Position numbers and translations under genes: made by a program. Positions 1 to 8,097 of a DNA stretch of 32,493 bases are shown here, in pieces. Every line of letters begins with the position of its first letter. Positions within the stretch are counted from its first letter, which is position 1. Origin of the DNA: an uncultured Oscillospiraceae bacterium (GTDB lineage: Bacteria; Bacillota; Clostridia; Oscillospirales; Oscillospiraceae); the NCBI GenBank assembly GCA_900769995.1, contig CAAGIT010000120.1, positions 1 to 32,493 on the forward strand, written 5' to 3'. The notes beneath the pieces were generated by a model, which was not told the origin of the DNA, ran no database searches, and was given only the letters and a program-made list of their open reading frames with translations.

Positions 1-2728
1 TCTCCACCTCCTGACCCGCATAGACCAGCTCCACCGTGCGTACCTCGGTATTCAGCACCATCCCATAGGGCGCTTCGATTTCCCGAATCTCGTATTTGCC
101 CAGGTACAGCGCCTTGCTCTCGGCCATACCGCTGTTATCAGTGGTGATGGTGTCTACCACCTCACCGGCAGAGGCCCGGAGCGTACCATCCAGCGTATAG
201 ATGTCCTCAGCAGCAGTAATTTCATAGACAGCGCCGGGCAGCCCCTGTACCTCATAAATGGGCTGATAGGTGCCCTTGTCCGTAACGGAGGCAAACACCT
301 CGCCGGTTTTGCTGATCTTGATAACGCCCTTCTGTGCCATATTTTCCTTGATGACTTCCACCACGGTCACGGCGCTTTCTTCAGTAGCATCGTCGGCAGT
401 CACATCAAAATAAACCGGCTCTGTGCTCAGCACATAGCCATAGGGAGCGGACACCTCCACCAGCGAATAGCCGGAACCATATTCCAGCGTCTCAGGGGTA
501 ATCAGATAGCCCTCGTCATTGGTATAGAAGGTGTCGATGGTGGTCACTTCCGGGTAGGTGAAAGTCATTTCCACCTTGCTGCCGTCCGGGCGGTAAAGCT
601 GGAAGCCTGCTCCCGCATAAGGGATGGTCTTGCCGGTTTCCGCGTCCACCTTAATGATCTTGATATAGCTTTCAAAATTGGCGTTGTTGGCAAGATAGCG
701 GTAAATCTGCCCGTCTTTTGCGATATACACATCAAAGTCGGCCAGCAGCTCCCGGCCCTCCCAGCCGGACACCTGATGAACGGTGTAAATGCCGTAGGGC
801 AGGTCTTTTGTCTGGGCAAAGCCGTTTTCATCACAGATGAGATAATCGCACTCGCTGTCCTTGGCCGCATCGTAGCTACCAGCGGATTTCAAATACACGG
901 AAAACTCTGCGCCCACCTCCGGGGTTTCAAGCTGGGTATCCCCATCGTCCGTGTGCTTGATGAGAGCGATTTTTCCCTTAATGATCTGCTCGGTCACATC
1001 ATTGGAGGTGTGGTTGTACTCGACGGTATAAAGCTCCGGCTCCGCGCCTACATGATAAGAGGTTCCGTCCAGCAGATAGCCCTCGGAGGGACTGATTTCA
1101 CGGATGCTCCAATCATCGCCACAGACATAGAAGCCTGTGGTAAACTGGCCGTTTTCATCGGTGGTGTAGCTGTCTATAAGCTGGTCGCCTTTGTAAACGC
1201 CGTAGACAGCTCCAGCAAGGGAGGCGTCACCCTGGGCAGAACCGGTTTCTTTGTCGCTCTTGGTAACGGTGGCCTGCCACTTTTTCAGAATGTTCGTAAA
1301 GCTCTTATTGGTGACGGTGTTCCACTCAATCGCCGCTGTCTGGCTATCGGGAACCACATAGCGAACCGGAGTGCCCACTTCCTCCAGTGTATAACCCGTA
1401 CCGATGAGAACATCGTTGAAATAGGCTTTGCCCTCGCTGTCGGTTACAGCATATTCGTCTACCGCAAGACTGGAAAGAGAAGTGCCGTACAAGTGGAACT
1501 TCATACCCTCTACCAAACCATCTTCGCTGGTTTTTGTTACAACAAGATCGCCGCGCTTCAGCACATTGTTGAAGGTCACGGTGCTGGTCTGCCCGCCGAT
1601 GATGGTCACGCGCTGGGTGTTCTGCGGCTCATAGCGGTCATAGCCCTGTTCCGTGACAGTGTAAACGCCGGGAGCCAGCCCCTCCAGGTTGATGGTGCCA
1701 TCGCTGCCTGTGGTAATGGTTTGGTTGATGCCATTGCCCTCGATGGTGAAGCGGATACCGGATACCACACCATCCTCGGAGGTCTTTTTCAGAGCCAGAT
1801 TTCCGGTGGGCGTCTCAATATTCAGGTAAGCGGTAACAGGTTCTGCGTTTTCCACACCGGTAACTACATCCTGCAGGCTGTCATCGCCATAGGCAATCAG
1901 CCGGGCGCTTTCACCGACTGTGGGGATGTTACTGCGGGTAGCAGTAATGCGAACGGAACCATCCAGTGCTTCGGGAGAGGTCAAGGTCAGGGTATTACCG
2001 GACTTTGAAATGCGCACCCGGCTGTCCGAGCTGGTGAAGCTGTACTCAGACAAAACGCCGTTGCTGTCCGTCAGGGTCAGGGTGTAGGCTCCGTCCTTAT
2101 ATTCCAACTCCTTGGAACCGCCGTTCATAAAGCTGGGCACGGTGGTGTGCCGGTTCAGCAGGGACACGATCTGGTCATAGGCTGCCGCCGCCCCGCTGTT
2201 GGGATAACTGGAGCCGAAGTGCAGCGAATAAATCGTTGTGTCAGTCTGCGTAAAGGAACCGGTGGAATTGCGGCAACCGGTCACGAACTCCCACACAAGG
2301 GTCTGGGTTGCCATCCAGATTTCATCATCGCTTCCGCTCAGATTGCCCCGGTTGCCCTGATAACCGTACAGCAGGGCCAGTCCAACGGCCTTTTTCTGAC
2401 TGGCTGAAAGAGCATCCCAGGTAGCCGAGGAGCTTTCCGTCAGGGTATTGCCGGTATGAAGCGGCACACCGGGCTGGATGCAGAAAGCGGTGCTACCGTC
2501 CACATACATTCGGTACTTAATGGCTCCGGTTCCTCCGGCGTGATAGCCGTTAATGTCTGCGCCGGAATTGTAGTACATAATATTGCCGCCCGCATCGTAG
2601 GTGCGGGTAAAGGTGATGGTTCCCACATCGCCCGTTGCCGCAAAAGCGTTCATAGGCAACAGGGACAAAACTGTGACCGCAGCCATGACCATAGCTGTGG
2701 CCTTCTTGAAAATCTGTTTGAGTTTCAT
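1..2728 (-). CDS. Thioester-domain (TQXA/TED) surface adhesin with Cna-B/SpaA-like repeats, partial
   Basis: The frame is open for about 909 codons from ATG at 2728 and runs off the left edge, so the C-terminus and any LPxTG anchor are not visible. Residues 1-30 are a signal peptide ending NAFA. A thioester domain follows: Cys83 in AFCIQPG and Gln142 in MATQTLVWEF are the pair that forms the internal Cys-Gln thioester in TED/TQXA adhesins, which bind host amines covalently. From about residue 290 there are at least six Cna-B-like domains. Each starts with a strand such as LALKKTSEDG, LVVTKTSEDG, ATVTKSDKETG, IALIKHTDDG, IKIIKVDAETG or IKISKTG, and ends with an E-box such as VTEQGY, LEEVG, IREIS, LVEVSAP or IREIEAP, typical of isopeptide-stabilised pilin folds. 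Start chosen by AAAGGA upstream. It follows parB by 206 bases on the same strand. Inferred role: attachment of the cell, or mating-pair contact, for the mobile element. Confidence 0.85.
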   Translation of the reverse strand, partial: MKLKQIFKKATAMVMAAVTVLSLLPMNAFAATGDVGTITFTRTYDAGGNIMYYNSGADINGYHAGGTGAIKYRMYVDGSTAFCIQPGVPLHTGNTLTESSSATWDALSASQKKAVGLALLYGYQGNRGNLSGSDDEIWMATQTLVWEFVTGCRNSTGSFTQTDTTIYSLHFGSSYPNSGAAAAYDQIVSLLNRHTTVPSFMNGGSKELEYKDGAYTLTLTDSNGVLSEYSFTSSDSRVRISKSGNTLTLTSPEALDGSVRITATRSNIPTVGESARLIAYGDDSLQDVVTGVENAEPVTAYLNIETPTGNLALKKTSEDGVVSGIRFTIEGNGINQTITTGSDGTINLEGLAPGVYTVTEQGYDRYEPQNTQRVTIIGGQTSTVTFNNVLKRGDLVVTKTSEDGLVEGMKFHLYGTSLSSLAVDEYAVTDSEGKAYFNDVLIGTGYTLEEVGTPVRYVVPDSQTAAIEWNTVTNKSFTNILKKWQATVTKSDKETGSAQGDASLAGAVYGVYKGDQLIDSYTTDENGQFTTGFYVCGDDWSIREISPSEGYLLDGTSYHVGAEPELYTVEYNHTSNDVTEQIIKGKIALIKHTDDGDTQLETPEVGAEFSVYLKSAGSYDAAKDSECDYLICDENGFAQTKDLPYGIYTVHQVSGWEGRELLADFDVYIAKDGQIYRYLANNANFESYIKIIKVDAETGKTIPYAGAGFQLYRPDGSKVEMTFTYPEVTTIDTFYTNDEGYLITPETLEYGSGYSLVEVSAPYGYVLSTEPVYFDVTADDATEESAVTVVEVIKENMAQKGVIKISKTGEVFASVTDKGTYQPIYEVQGLPGAVYEITAAEDIYTLDGTLRASAGEVVDTITTDNSGMAESKALYLGKYEIREIEAPYGMVLNTEVRTVELVYAGQEVE

Positions 2729-2934
2729 GTGTCCAAATCCTTTCTTGATATTTTACCGGCTGAAAGAAAAATTCCAGCCGTGTTGAAATTCCCCAGCTAT
2801 CCATATCAGTACAGCCGATAAATACTCTCTTTTTCGGCTGGTACAGCAGGTTTAGAGGGGGTGAGGTGTGGAGAGGGGGAGATTGCCGGAACAAGTCTTG
2901 CAGCAAAAGGGCATACTACCCCCAAGGCGGTCAG

Positions 2935-3888
2935 TTATCGTTCCATATCCCGCTGGCGTTTGCGATACAGCTCCAGAGCCTTTACAATGGTGTCCTCTAT
3001 CTTCTGCACGGGCGTCCCCGGCGCAAAATATTTGCTGATTCGCTCCTTTGGCATACGGAATTGTTCCTTTTGGTTGCCTTTTTCCTCCTGCATAATGGAA
3101 AGCAGCACATTTTCGTCCAGCTTGCCGCTCTGGGAAAACTGCCGCATCTTAATGGCCTGGGCATGGGACGGGGTACAATCCTCGCTCTGCATGATTTCCA
3201 ATAGGCTTTGTTGCTCTGTTTCAGTCAAGTAGGAAAGCTCCACCGCTGGCCGCATTGCCACCTGCAAGGTATCTTTTTCCCGGAGAACGGAGTTGTCCAC
3301 CAGTTCCAGCATACTTGGGATAAGGCGGGGTAAGCGGATATTGCGTTTTATTTGCGTAATTCCGTCAGGGCTATTCGATGCCAGTTCTTCATTAGAACGC
3401 CCCCTCGCCAACTTCGGTCCCAGTGGGTCCGAAGTTAAATCTGTTCTCTGTCCCTGCCGCTTCATCGCATCCAACTTCATTTTATAGGCAAACGCCTTTT
3501 CTGACGGAAGTATCTGTTCCCGCTGCAGATTGGAATCCACCATGATAATAACGGCTTCCTCGTCTGACAGTTCCCGGACGATGCAGGGCACAACAGTCTT
3601 GCCCGCCAACTCACTGGCCGTCTTACGCCTGTGCCCGGCTACCATTTCATAGCCGCCCTCCGCCCTTGGACGAACCAGCGCGGGGACAAGTACGCCATAC
3701 TGCTTCACGCTGTCCGCCATCTCCGCCATACTCTCGTCCATGCGAACATGAAAAGGGTGATTAGGAAAGTCGCTAATTTCTGCCAGCGGAATCTCCTGCA
3801 CACGCTCCCGCTTCGCGTCCTCACGCTCGGCCTCGGTGGTAAACAGGCTATCTACACTCAGCAGATCGGCTACGCTGTTTTTCCCCAA
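2935..3888 (-). CDS. parB: ParB/Spo0J-family partition protein of the integrative element
   Basis: 317 residues. An N-terminal ParB/Srx-like domain (about 30-125) carries IPLAEISDFPNHPFHVR, then VLVPALVRPR and the arginine-rich motif GYEMVAGHRRKTASE, which in ParB proteins forms the CTP-binding box. VDSNLQREQILPSEKAFAY begins the HTH region (about 115-210), and a C-terminal helical part ends in KALELYRKRQRDMER. The start is TTG at 3888, inside the parA frame (41-base overlap), with AGGAGG about 10 bases upstream. Genes of this type accompany parA in clostridial conjugative elements, where they help maintain the excised circle. A hydrophilic segment near residues 150-175 (LTSDPLGPKLARGRSNEEL) differs from housekeeping Spo0J and supports an accessory origin. 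No parS site could be recognised by eye. Confidence 0.88.
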   Translation of the reverse strand: MGKNSVADLLSVDSLFTTEAEREDAKRERVQEIPLAEISDFPNHPFHVRMDESMAEMADSVKQYGVLVPALVRPRAEGGYEMVAGHRRKTASELAGKTVVPCIVRELSDEEAVIIMVDSNLQREQILPSEKAFAYKMKLDAMKRQGQRTDLTSDPLGPKLARGRSNEELASNSPDGITQIKRNIRLPRLIPSMLELVDNSVLREKDTLQVAMRPAVELSYLTETEQQSLLEIMQSEDCTPSHAQAIKMRQFSQSGKLDENVLLSIMQEEKGNQKEQFRMPKERISKYFAPGTPVQKIEDTIVKALELYRKRQRDMER

Positions 3889-4666
3889 TCTCCATCACCT
3901 CCTTCACAAGTCCGCGATACGCATCCGCCGCCCGTCCTCTGGGTTCGTGCAGAAAGATGCTCTTGTCTGCCGTACTGATCTCCGCCAGCCGTACCGTTGC
4001 CGGAATAACGGCGTTCAGGACGGGCAAATGCTTCCCGTAGCTCTCCCGAACCGACCTGACCACATCCTTGCGGAAGTTGGTTTCATTAGCCATGGTCAGG
4101 AATACGCCGCCCACCTTCAGGCTGGGACGAATCTGCCGCTTGATGCTCTGCACCGTGCCGATCAGTTCCGTCATGTCCTCAGCGGCCAGATAATCCGCCT
4201 GCACCGGGATCAGCACATGGTCTGAAGCAGCCAGCGCATTGATAACCAGCATACCCAGAGAGGGACGGCAATCCAGCAGCACATAGTCATAGTCCTGCTT
4301 CACGCTGTCCACATACTGACGCAGCACAGTTTCCCGGCTCATAACATTCACCAATCCTGTTTCCACAGCGGTCAGGGAACGATTCCCCGGTACAAAGTCA
4401 AAGCCCTCCCGATGATGCCGAATTTCCGGGTGTCCATTGGGTGGGATGCCGCTGATCACATCATTCATGACATTGCCCAGCGTCTGCGGCAGCTCATGGG
4501 GCTTGCGCAGTCCCAGCATCTTGGTCAAATCGCCCTGGGGGTCTACATCCAACAGCAGGACTTTTTTGCCCTCCATAGCCAGCCCAGCGCCGATGCAGTA
4601 CACACTGGTACTTTTTCCGACGCCGCCCTTTTGGTTCGCCACGGAAATTACTTTTGCTTTTGCCAT
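3848..4666 (-). CDS. parA: ParA-family partition ATPase of the integrative element
   Basis: 272 residues. The deviant Walker A motif ANQKGGVGKST (residues 11-21) is complete. LLLDVDPQGDLTKMLG follows (Walker A'), and Walker B is YDYVLLDCRPSLGMLVINAL. This is the signature of ParA/Soj ATPases, which form ATP-dependent dimers on DNA and position a ParB-bound cargo. ATG at 4666 is preceded by AAAGGAGG. The end overlaps parB, so the two are translationally coupled. On the minus strand upstream TTGCTA, 17 bases, TAAATC (about 4688-4716) could be its promoter, but the -10 is weak. Together with the adhesin downstream and the small gene upstream it resembles the maintenance module of large Clostridia ICEs. 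Confidence 0.9.
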   Translation of the reverse strand: MAKAKVISVANQKGGVGKSTSVYCIGAGLAMEGKKVLLLDVDPQGDLTKMLGLRKPHELPQTLGNVMNDVISGIPPNGHPEIRHHREGFDFVPGNRSLTAVETGLVNVMSRETVLRQYVDSVKQDYDYVLLDCRPSLGMLVINALAASDHVLIPVQADYLAAEDMTELIGTVQSIKRQIRPSLKVGGVFLTMANETNFRKDVVRSVRESYGKHLPVLNAVIPATVRLAEISTADKSIFLHEPRGRAADAYRGLVKEVMEIGEKQRSRSAECR

Positions 4667-4740
4667 AACAGGTTCCTCCTTTACATAGATTTAGCCGCCT
4701 GCGATGCTTGTAGCAACGCCGACGGCTATGTACGGAAATG

Positions 4741-4777
4741 AAAAAAGGCCGTCTACTCTTTTACAGAATAAACGGCC
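4741..4777 (-). terminator. Intrinsic terminator of the 58-residue gene
   Basis: Read on the minus strand, GGCCGTTTATTC pairs with GAGTAGACGGCC (12 bp with two G-U pairs, 7-base loop), followed by six T. It lies 13 bases past the stop of the small gene and separates it from parA. Confidence 0.75.
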
Positions 4778-4790
4778 AATTTCAGTTGGG

Positions 4791-4967
4791 TTATGTAATT
4801 TTGAATTTCCTGACAGGGGCTTCCGTGACCTTTACGATCAATTCATCCACGCAGTCAGTATAGCGGCCCTCCCGGATGAGGGCATTTTTCAAATGGATCA
4901 GGCTTTGCAGCACCACGCTGATTTCCTCAGCGTCCAGATATAGATAGCGCTTCTGTTTTCTCATCAT
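4791..4967 (-). CDS. Small conserved-type ICE protein, 58 residues
   Basis: Not in the usual ORF size range but convincing. It opens with two adjacent ATG codons (4967 and 4964), AGGAGG lies about 12 bases upstream, and a terminator follows directly. The product begins MMRKQKRYLYLDAEE and ends VTEAPVRKFKIT. It is basic at both ends with an amphipathic middle (ISVVLQSLIHLKNALI). The motif RYTDCVDELI looks like those of small proteins found beside parAB in clostridial conjugative elements; this is from memory, not a search. No enzymatic motif is present. A DNA-binding or regulatory role is possible but unproven. Confidence 0.6.
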   Translation of the reverse strand: MMRKQKRYLYLDAEEISVVLQSLIHLKNALIREGRYTDCVDELIVKVTEAPVRKFKIT

Positions 4968-5323
4968 AGCGTTCAGACCTCCTCACATCTCCATCATATA
5001 AAAGAAGCAGGGGAGACGCAAATGTAAGAATACCGAAGTCGGGAGAGAAACCATATAAACTCGATTTGGAAATATCAGATTTGGTCAAACTTGGTGAAAC
5101 CCTATCAGTCGTATCAGCCACATTTTTCATGGCATTTCGGCGGCGCAACAGGGCGAAAATTGAAGCTCAAAATCGGGTCGTTCAGCCCTCCTGGTTGCCC
5201 CATTTTTTAATCAAAACGGGATCAAAAAGGCCGGTTGCCCCATTTTTAATCAAGAAAAACCGGGTCAGAACGGGTCAAATCTCGTCAAAATCCGCGAAAC
5301 CGAATCAAAGCAAATCATACAAG
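4968..5323. other. Repeat-rich non-coding end region of the integrative element
   Basis: About 355 bases without a credible gene. The first 90 bases hold only the leader of the 58-residue gene. From 5170 the sequence is a patchwork of short repeats: CGGGTC/CGGGATC-type words at 5174, 5217, 5261 and 5271, a 21-22-base direct repeat, and several TCAAA words. Such repeats just inside the end of an element often bind integrase or excisionase, but that role is inferred here. Confidence 0.5.
5193..5253 (+). repeat. Direct repeat, two copies 40 bases apart
   Basis: Copy 1 at 5193-5214 and copy 2 at 5233-5253 both read GGTTGCCCCATTTTT followed by AATCAA. They differ only by one T in the T-run. Each is followed by an A-run and a CGGG word. 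Spacing of about four helical turns would place both on one face of the DNA. Confidence 0.75.
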
Positions 5324-5358
5324 AAAAACCCCGGAAATGGCGTATTTCCGGGGTTTTT
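5324..5358 (-). terminator. Bidirectional intrinsic terminator after rpsI
   Basis: AAAAACCCCGGAAAT pairs perfectly with ATTTCCGGGGTTTTT around a 5-base loop. It has a T-run on both strands. It lies 30 bases beyond the rpsI stop and ends the rplM-rpsI transcript. Confidence 0.85.
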
Positions 5359-5388
5359 GAGGCTTTTTGATTGTAAATATCCAGCCGA

Positions 5389-5793
5389 TTAACGCTTGCT
5401 GAACTGCGGCGCACGACGGGCGGCTTTGAGGCCGTACTTCTTTCTTTCCTTCATTCTCGGGTCGCGAGTCAGGAAGCCCGCTGCCTTCAGGGTTGCGCGG
5501 TACTCGGCGTTGACGCCCAGCAGTGCGCGGGAGATGCCATGACGGATGGCGCCGGCCTGACCGGTAACGCCGCCGCCCTTGACGGTGCAGATGATGTCAA
5601 CCTTGCCAACCAGATCGGTAGCAACCAGCGGCTGACGGACGATCAGCTTCAGGGTATCCAGACCGAAATAGTCGTCGATGTCACGGCCGTTGATGATGAT
5701 GGAGCCGGTGCCGTTCTCATAAACGCGAACGCGGGCGATGGAAGACTTACGTCTGCCGGTGCCGTACTGATACTGTCTCTTGCTCTCGTACAT
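5389..5793 (-). CDS. rpsI: 30S ribosomal protein S9
   Basis: 134 residues. The family hallmarks are visible: QYQYGTGRRKSSIARVRV near the N-terminus, VDIICTVKGGGVTGQAGAIRHGISRALL in the middle, and the basic tail ending PQFSKR that reaches the decoding centre in S9. RBS AGGAGG lies 12 bases before ATG. It follows rplM by 17 bases in the standard L13-S9 operon. Its 3' end faces the integrative element; rpsI 3' ends are known integration targets of Firmicute ICEs. The reading frame is intact to a normal C-terminus. Confidence 0.97.
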   Translation of the reverse strand: MYESKRQYQYGTGRRKSSIARVRVYENGTGSIIINGRDIDDYFGLDTLKLIVRQPLVATDLVGKVDIICTVKGGGVTGQAGAIRHGISRALLGVNAEYRATLKAAGFLTRDPRMKERKKYGLKAARRAPQFSKR

Positions 5794-5810
5794 AGTCTGT
5801 TACCTCCTGA

Positions 5811-6242
5811 TTAGTCCTGCGTCCAGGCTTCGGGCTGCTGAGCTGCATGGGGATGCTCGCTGCCGGTGTAAACCTTCAGACGGGTGATGGCGGTACGGCC
5901 GAGGGTGTTCTTGGGGAGCATACCCTTGACTGCCAGCTCGAAAGCGAAGTCAGGACGCTCTGCCATGAGGGTCTTATACTTGGTTTCCTTCAGACCGCCG
6001 ATCCAACCGGAGTGACGGCGATAGTACTTCTGCTCCAGCTTCTTGCCGGTGAGAACTGCCTTGTCGGCATTGATGACGATGACATAGTCGCCACAGTCAA
6101 CGTTGGGGGTGAAGTCGGCCTTGACCTTGCCGCGCAGGATGTTGGCGGCGATGACAGCGGTACGGCCCATGGGCTTGCCGGCTGCATCAAGAACGTACCA
6201 CTTGCGCTGCACGTCTTCTTTTCTGACCAGGGTAGTGGACAT
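5811..6242 (-). CDS. rplM: 50S ribosomal protein L13
   Basis: 143 residues starting MSTTLVRKEDVQRKWYVLDA. The ATG at 6242 is chosen over an upstream in-frame start at 6350 because CGGAGG lies 8 bases before it and L13 is usually 142-148 residues; the longer start would lie at the promoter. Motifs are GRTAVIAANILRGK, CGDYVIVINADKAVLTGKK, YYRRHSGWIGGLKE and MLPKNTLGRTAITRLKVYTGSEHPH. It is an early assembly protein of the large subunit, co-transcribed with rpsI. Confidence 0.97.
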   Translation of the reverse strand: MSTTLVRKEDVQRKWYVLDAAGKPMGRTAVIAANILRGKVKADFTPNVDCGDYVIVINADKAVLTGKKLEQKYYRRHSGWIGGLKETKYKTLMAERPDFAFELAVKGMLPKNTLGRTAITRLKVYTGSEHPHAAQQPEAWTQD

Positions 6243-6293
6243 GATGTTTCCTCCGTAAAATATGATAAGAATAATTTGACTTTTTCCGTCATT

Positions 6294-6312
6294 GTGCGTA
6301 CAATATACGCAC
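6294..6312 (-). promoter_or_regulatory. Hairpin in the rplM-rpsI leader
   Basis: GTGCGTA and TACGCAC form a perfect 7-bp stem around a 5-base loop. It starts about 10 bases downstream of the -10 box and about 50 bases before the rplM start. Position and size resemble the L13 autoregulatory leader known in Firmicutes, but the family consensus could not be checked. Confidence 0.5.
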
Positions 6313-6321
6313 AGCCTTAAC

Positions 6322-6350
6322 TTTATACCATGAGAAAACAGGAATGTCAA
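6322..6350 (-). promoter_or_regulatory. Promoter of rplM-rpsI
   Basis: Minus strand TTGACA, 17-base spacer, TATAAA. A near-consensus housekeeping promoter suited to a ribosomal operon. Confidence 0.88.
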
Positions 6351-6494
6351 GCGTGTTTTTTCAAAATTTTATTTTTCTTTAAGAGAACTCTTATATTCTC
6401 CGTTTTCCTCTTGTTTTCTCTCGTTTTCTCATGTTCGAAATAATCCGTTTTGTAAAAATTCCCGAATTTGTCTGCGGGAACATGGAGACTGCTT

Positions 6495-7241
6495 ATGCAA
6501 CGATTGATGGGATTGGTGCGTCGATGCGCGGATGATTACCGTATGATTGCGCCAAATGATAAAATCGCCGTCGGCATTTCGGGCGGCAAGGATTCTTTAG
6601 CGCTGCTGGTGCTGCTGGCGGCATTGCGCGAGTATTACCCGCAGCCCTATGCGCTGGCGGCGGTGACGATCGATATGGGCTTGGGGATGGACTATTCCCC
6701 TGTTGCCGCCCTGTGCGAACGGCTGAACGTGCCCTTTCACCAAATCAAAACCGAGATCGGCCCGATTATTTTCGACTACCGCAAGGAGAAAAACCCCTGC
6801 TCCATGTGCGCCAAGATGCGCCGTGGCGCACTGAATCAGGCGATCAAGGATCTGGGCTTCTCCAAGGTCGCGCTGGGCCATCACCACGACGATGCGGTGG
6901 AGACCTTTCTGATGAGTCTGCTCTATGAGGGGCGCATTAGCTGTTTCCAGCCGGTGACGTATCTCGACCGCATGGGTGTGACGCAGATTCGGCCGATGCT
7001 CTATCTGACCGAGAACATGGTGCGGCGATTTGCCGAGAATCAAGGCTTGCCCGTGATTGAAAACCGCTGTCCTGCCGACAAGAACACAAAACGTCAGGAA
7101 ATCAAAGATTTGATCGTTGAGCTTTCCAAGACCTATCCCGACCTGAAAAACCGCGTTTTCGGTGCGATGCAGCGTTTTCCGCTGCCGGAATGGGAGGTAC
7201 AGCCGCATTTGCGGCACAGGGAGAACAAGGATGCCGAGTGA
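6495..7241 (+). CDS. ttcA: TtcA-family tRNA 2-thiolation protein (PP-loop ATPase)
   Basis: 248 residues from ATG 6495, which has GGAG 9 bases upstream. An in-frame TTG at 6468 lacks a ribosome site. The PP-loop SGGKDS is at 29-34. A Cys-X2-Cys (Cys102, Cys105 in PCSMCAKMRRG) and a third cysteine (Cys192 in NRCPAD) match the three cysteines that hold the 4Fe-4S cluster in TtcA, and GHHHDDAVETFLM (128-140) is the family motif. TtcA adenylates and thiolates cytidine 32 of tRNA. Without a search, a related PP-loop thiolase of the TtcA/TtuA superfamily cannot be excluded. The stop overlaps the amidohydrolase start by 11 bases, so the two are coupled. Confidence 0.85.
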   Translation: MQRLMGLVRRCADDYRMIAPNDKIAVGISGGKDSLALLVLLAALREYYPQPYALAAVTIDMGLGMDYSPVAALCERLNVPFHQIKTEIGPIIFDYRKEKNPCSMCAKMRRGALNQAIKDLGFSKVALGHHHDDAVETFLMSLLYEGRISCFQPVTYLDRMGVTQIRPMLYLTENMVRRFAENQGLPVIENRCPADKNTKRQEIKDLIVELSKTYPDLKNRVFGAMQRFPLPEWEVQPHLRHRENKDAE

Positions 7242-8085
7242 TCTCCACATACATATGATTTTAGACGGTGCAGACTTCCGCGCCGCCATCAACACCCATC
7301 GGGCTGTACCGTGCGACGACCTGATCCGCAGCCGTTTGGCAGACTATCATACACGCGGTATCACGCTCCTGCGTGACGGCGGGGATGCCTGGGGCGTGAG
7401 TCTGCGCGCAAAGGCGCTTGCGCCGGAGTACGGCATCGACTACCGCTCCCCTGCCTTTCCCATTTATAAAAAGGGACATTACGGCAGCTTCATCGGCAAG
7501 GGCTTTTCGGATTGGGCGGAATATGCCGCGCTTTTACGCGAGGTACGAGCTTCCGGCGGTGATTTTGTCAAGCTGATGATCTCCGGCTTGATCGACTTCT
7601 CTCACGCGAACACGCTGACAGAGGACGGCCTGTCCGCGCAGGAGATTCACACCATGGTCCGCATGGCAAAGGACATGGGCTTTGCCGTCATGGTACACGC
7701 CAACGGCGATGCCGCTGTTGCAGCGGCGATCGATGCCGGCGTGGACTCCATCGAGCATGGAGCGTATATCGATGCTCCGACCCTTGCACGTCTGGCAGAA
7801 AGCGGCATTTTATGGGTTCCCACCCTCGCAACGATCGGCAATCTGATCGGTTGCGGACGGCATCCGGACGAGGTTTTGCAAACGCTTCTGCGTGAGCAGC
7901 AGAAAAAAGCTGCCTTTGTCGCGGCGCATGGCGGTCTGGTCGGCTCGGGCAGCGATGCCGGTGCGTTCCGGGTATATCACGGGCAGGCTGTGCAGAATGA
8001 GTATTCCTATCTTTCTGCCGCTATCGGCAAAAAAACAGACGAAATTCTGATCCGTGCGGAAGATTTTGTCCGCAATCGATTCTAA
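7231..8085 (+). CDS. Metal-dependent amidohydrolase (imidazolonepropionase/prolidase-like)
   Basis: 284 residues. The ATG at 7231 overlaps ttcA; GGGAG lies 10 bases upstream. The full metal-site set of the amidohydrolase superfamily is visible: HxH at His6/His8, a likely carboxylated Lys114 in DFVKLM, His156 in MVHANGD, His176 in IEHGAY and Asp242 in GSGSDAG. These enzymes hydrolyse amide or ring C-N bonds with one or two metals. The protein is short because the N-terminal beta-sandwich strands of the family are almost absent: HxH sits at residue 6. Substrate is unknown. It lies between a tRNA thiolase and an ABC exporter. Confidence 0.85.
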   Translation: MPSDLHIHMILDGADFRAAINTHRAVPCDDLIRSRLADYHTRGITLLRDGGDAWGVSLRAKALAPEYGIDYRSPAFPIYKKGHYGSFIGKGFSDWAEYAALLREVRASGGDFVKLMISGLIDFSHANTLTEDGLSAQEIHTMVRMAKDMGFAVMVHANGDAAVAAAIDAGVDSIEHGAYIDAPTLARLAESGILWVPTLATIGNLIGCGRHPDEVLQTLLREQQKKAAFVAAHGGLVGSGSDAGAFRVYHGQAVQNEYSYLSAAIGKKTDEILIRAEDFVRNRF

Positions 8086-8097
8086 GGAGGTATTCTT

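Noticed and set aside
776..2008. 410-codon plus-strand open frame
   Set aside because: It lies opposite the adhesin gene, has low-complexity composition caused by the antisense of Cna-B codons, and lacks a ribosome site.
4927..5148. 73-codon minus-strand frame
   Set aside because: Overlaps the better supported 58-residue gene and its leader; no family features.
5066..5392. 108-codon plus-strand frame across the rpsI boundary
   Set aside because: Runs through the repeats and the terminator; no ribosome site and no protein-like pattern.
6468..6494. Upstream TTG start for ttcA
   Set aside because: No ribosome-binding site before it; the ATG at 6495 has one.
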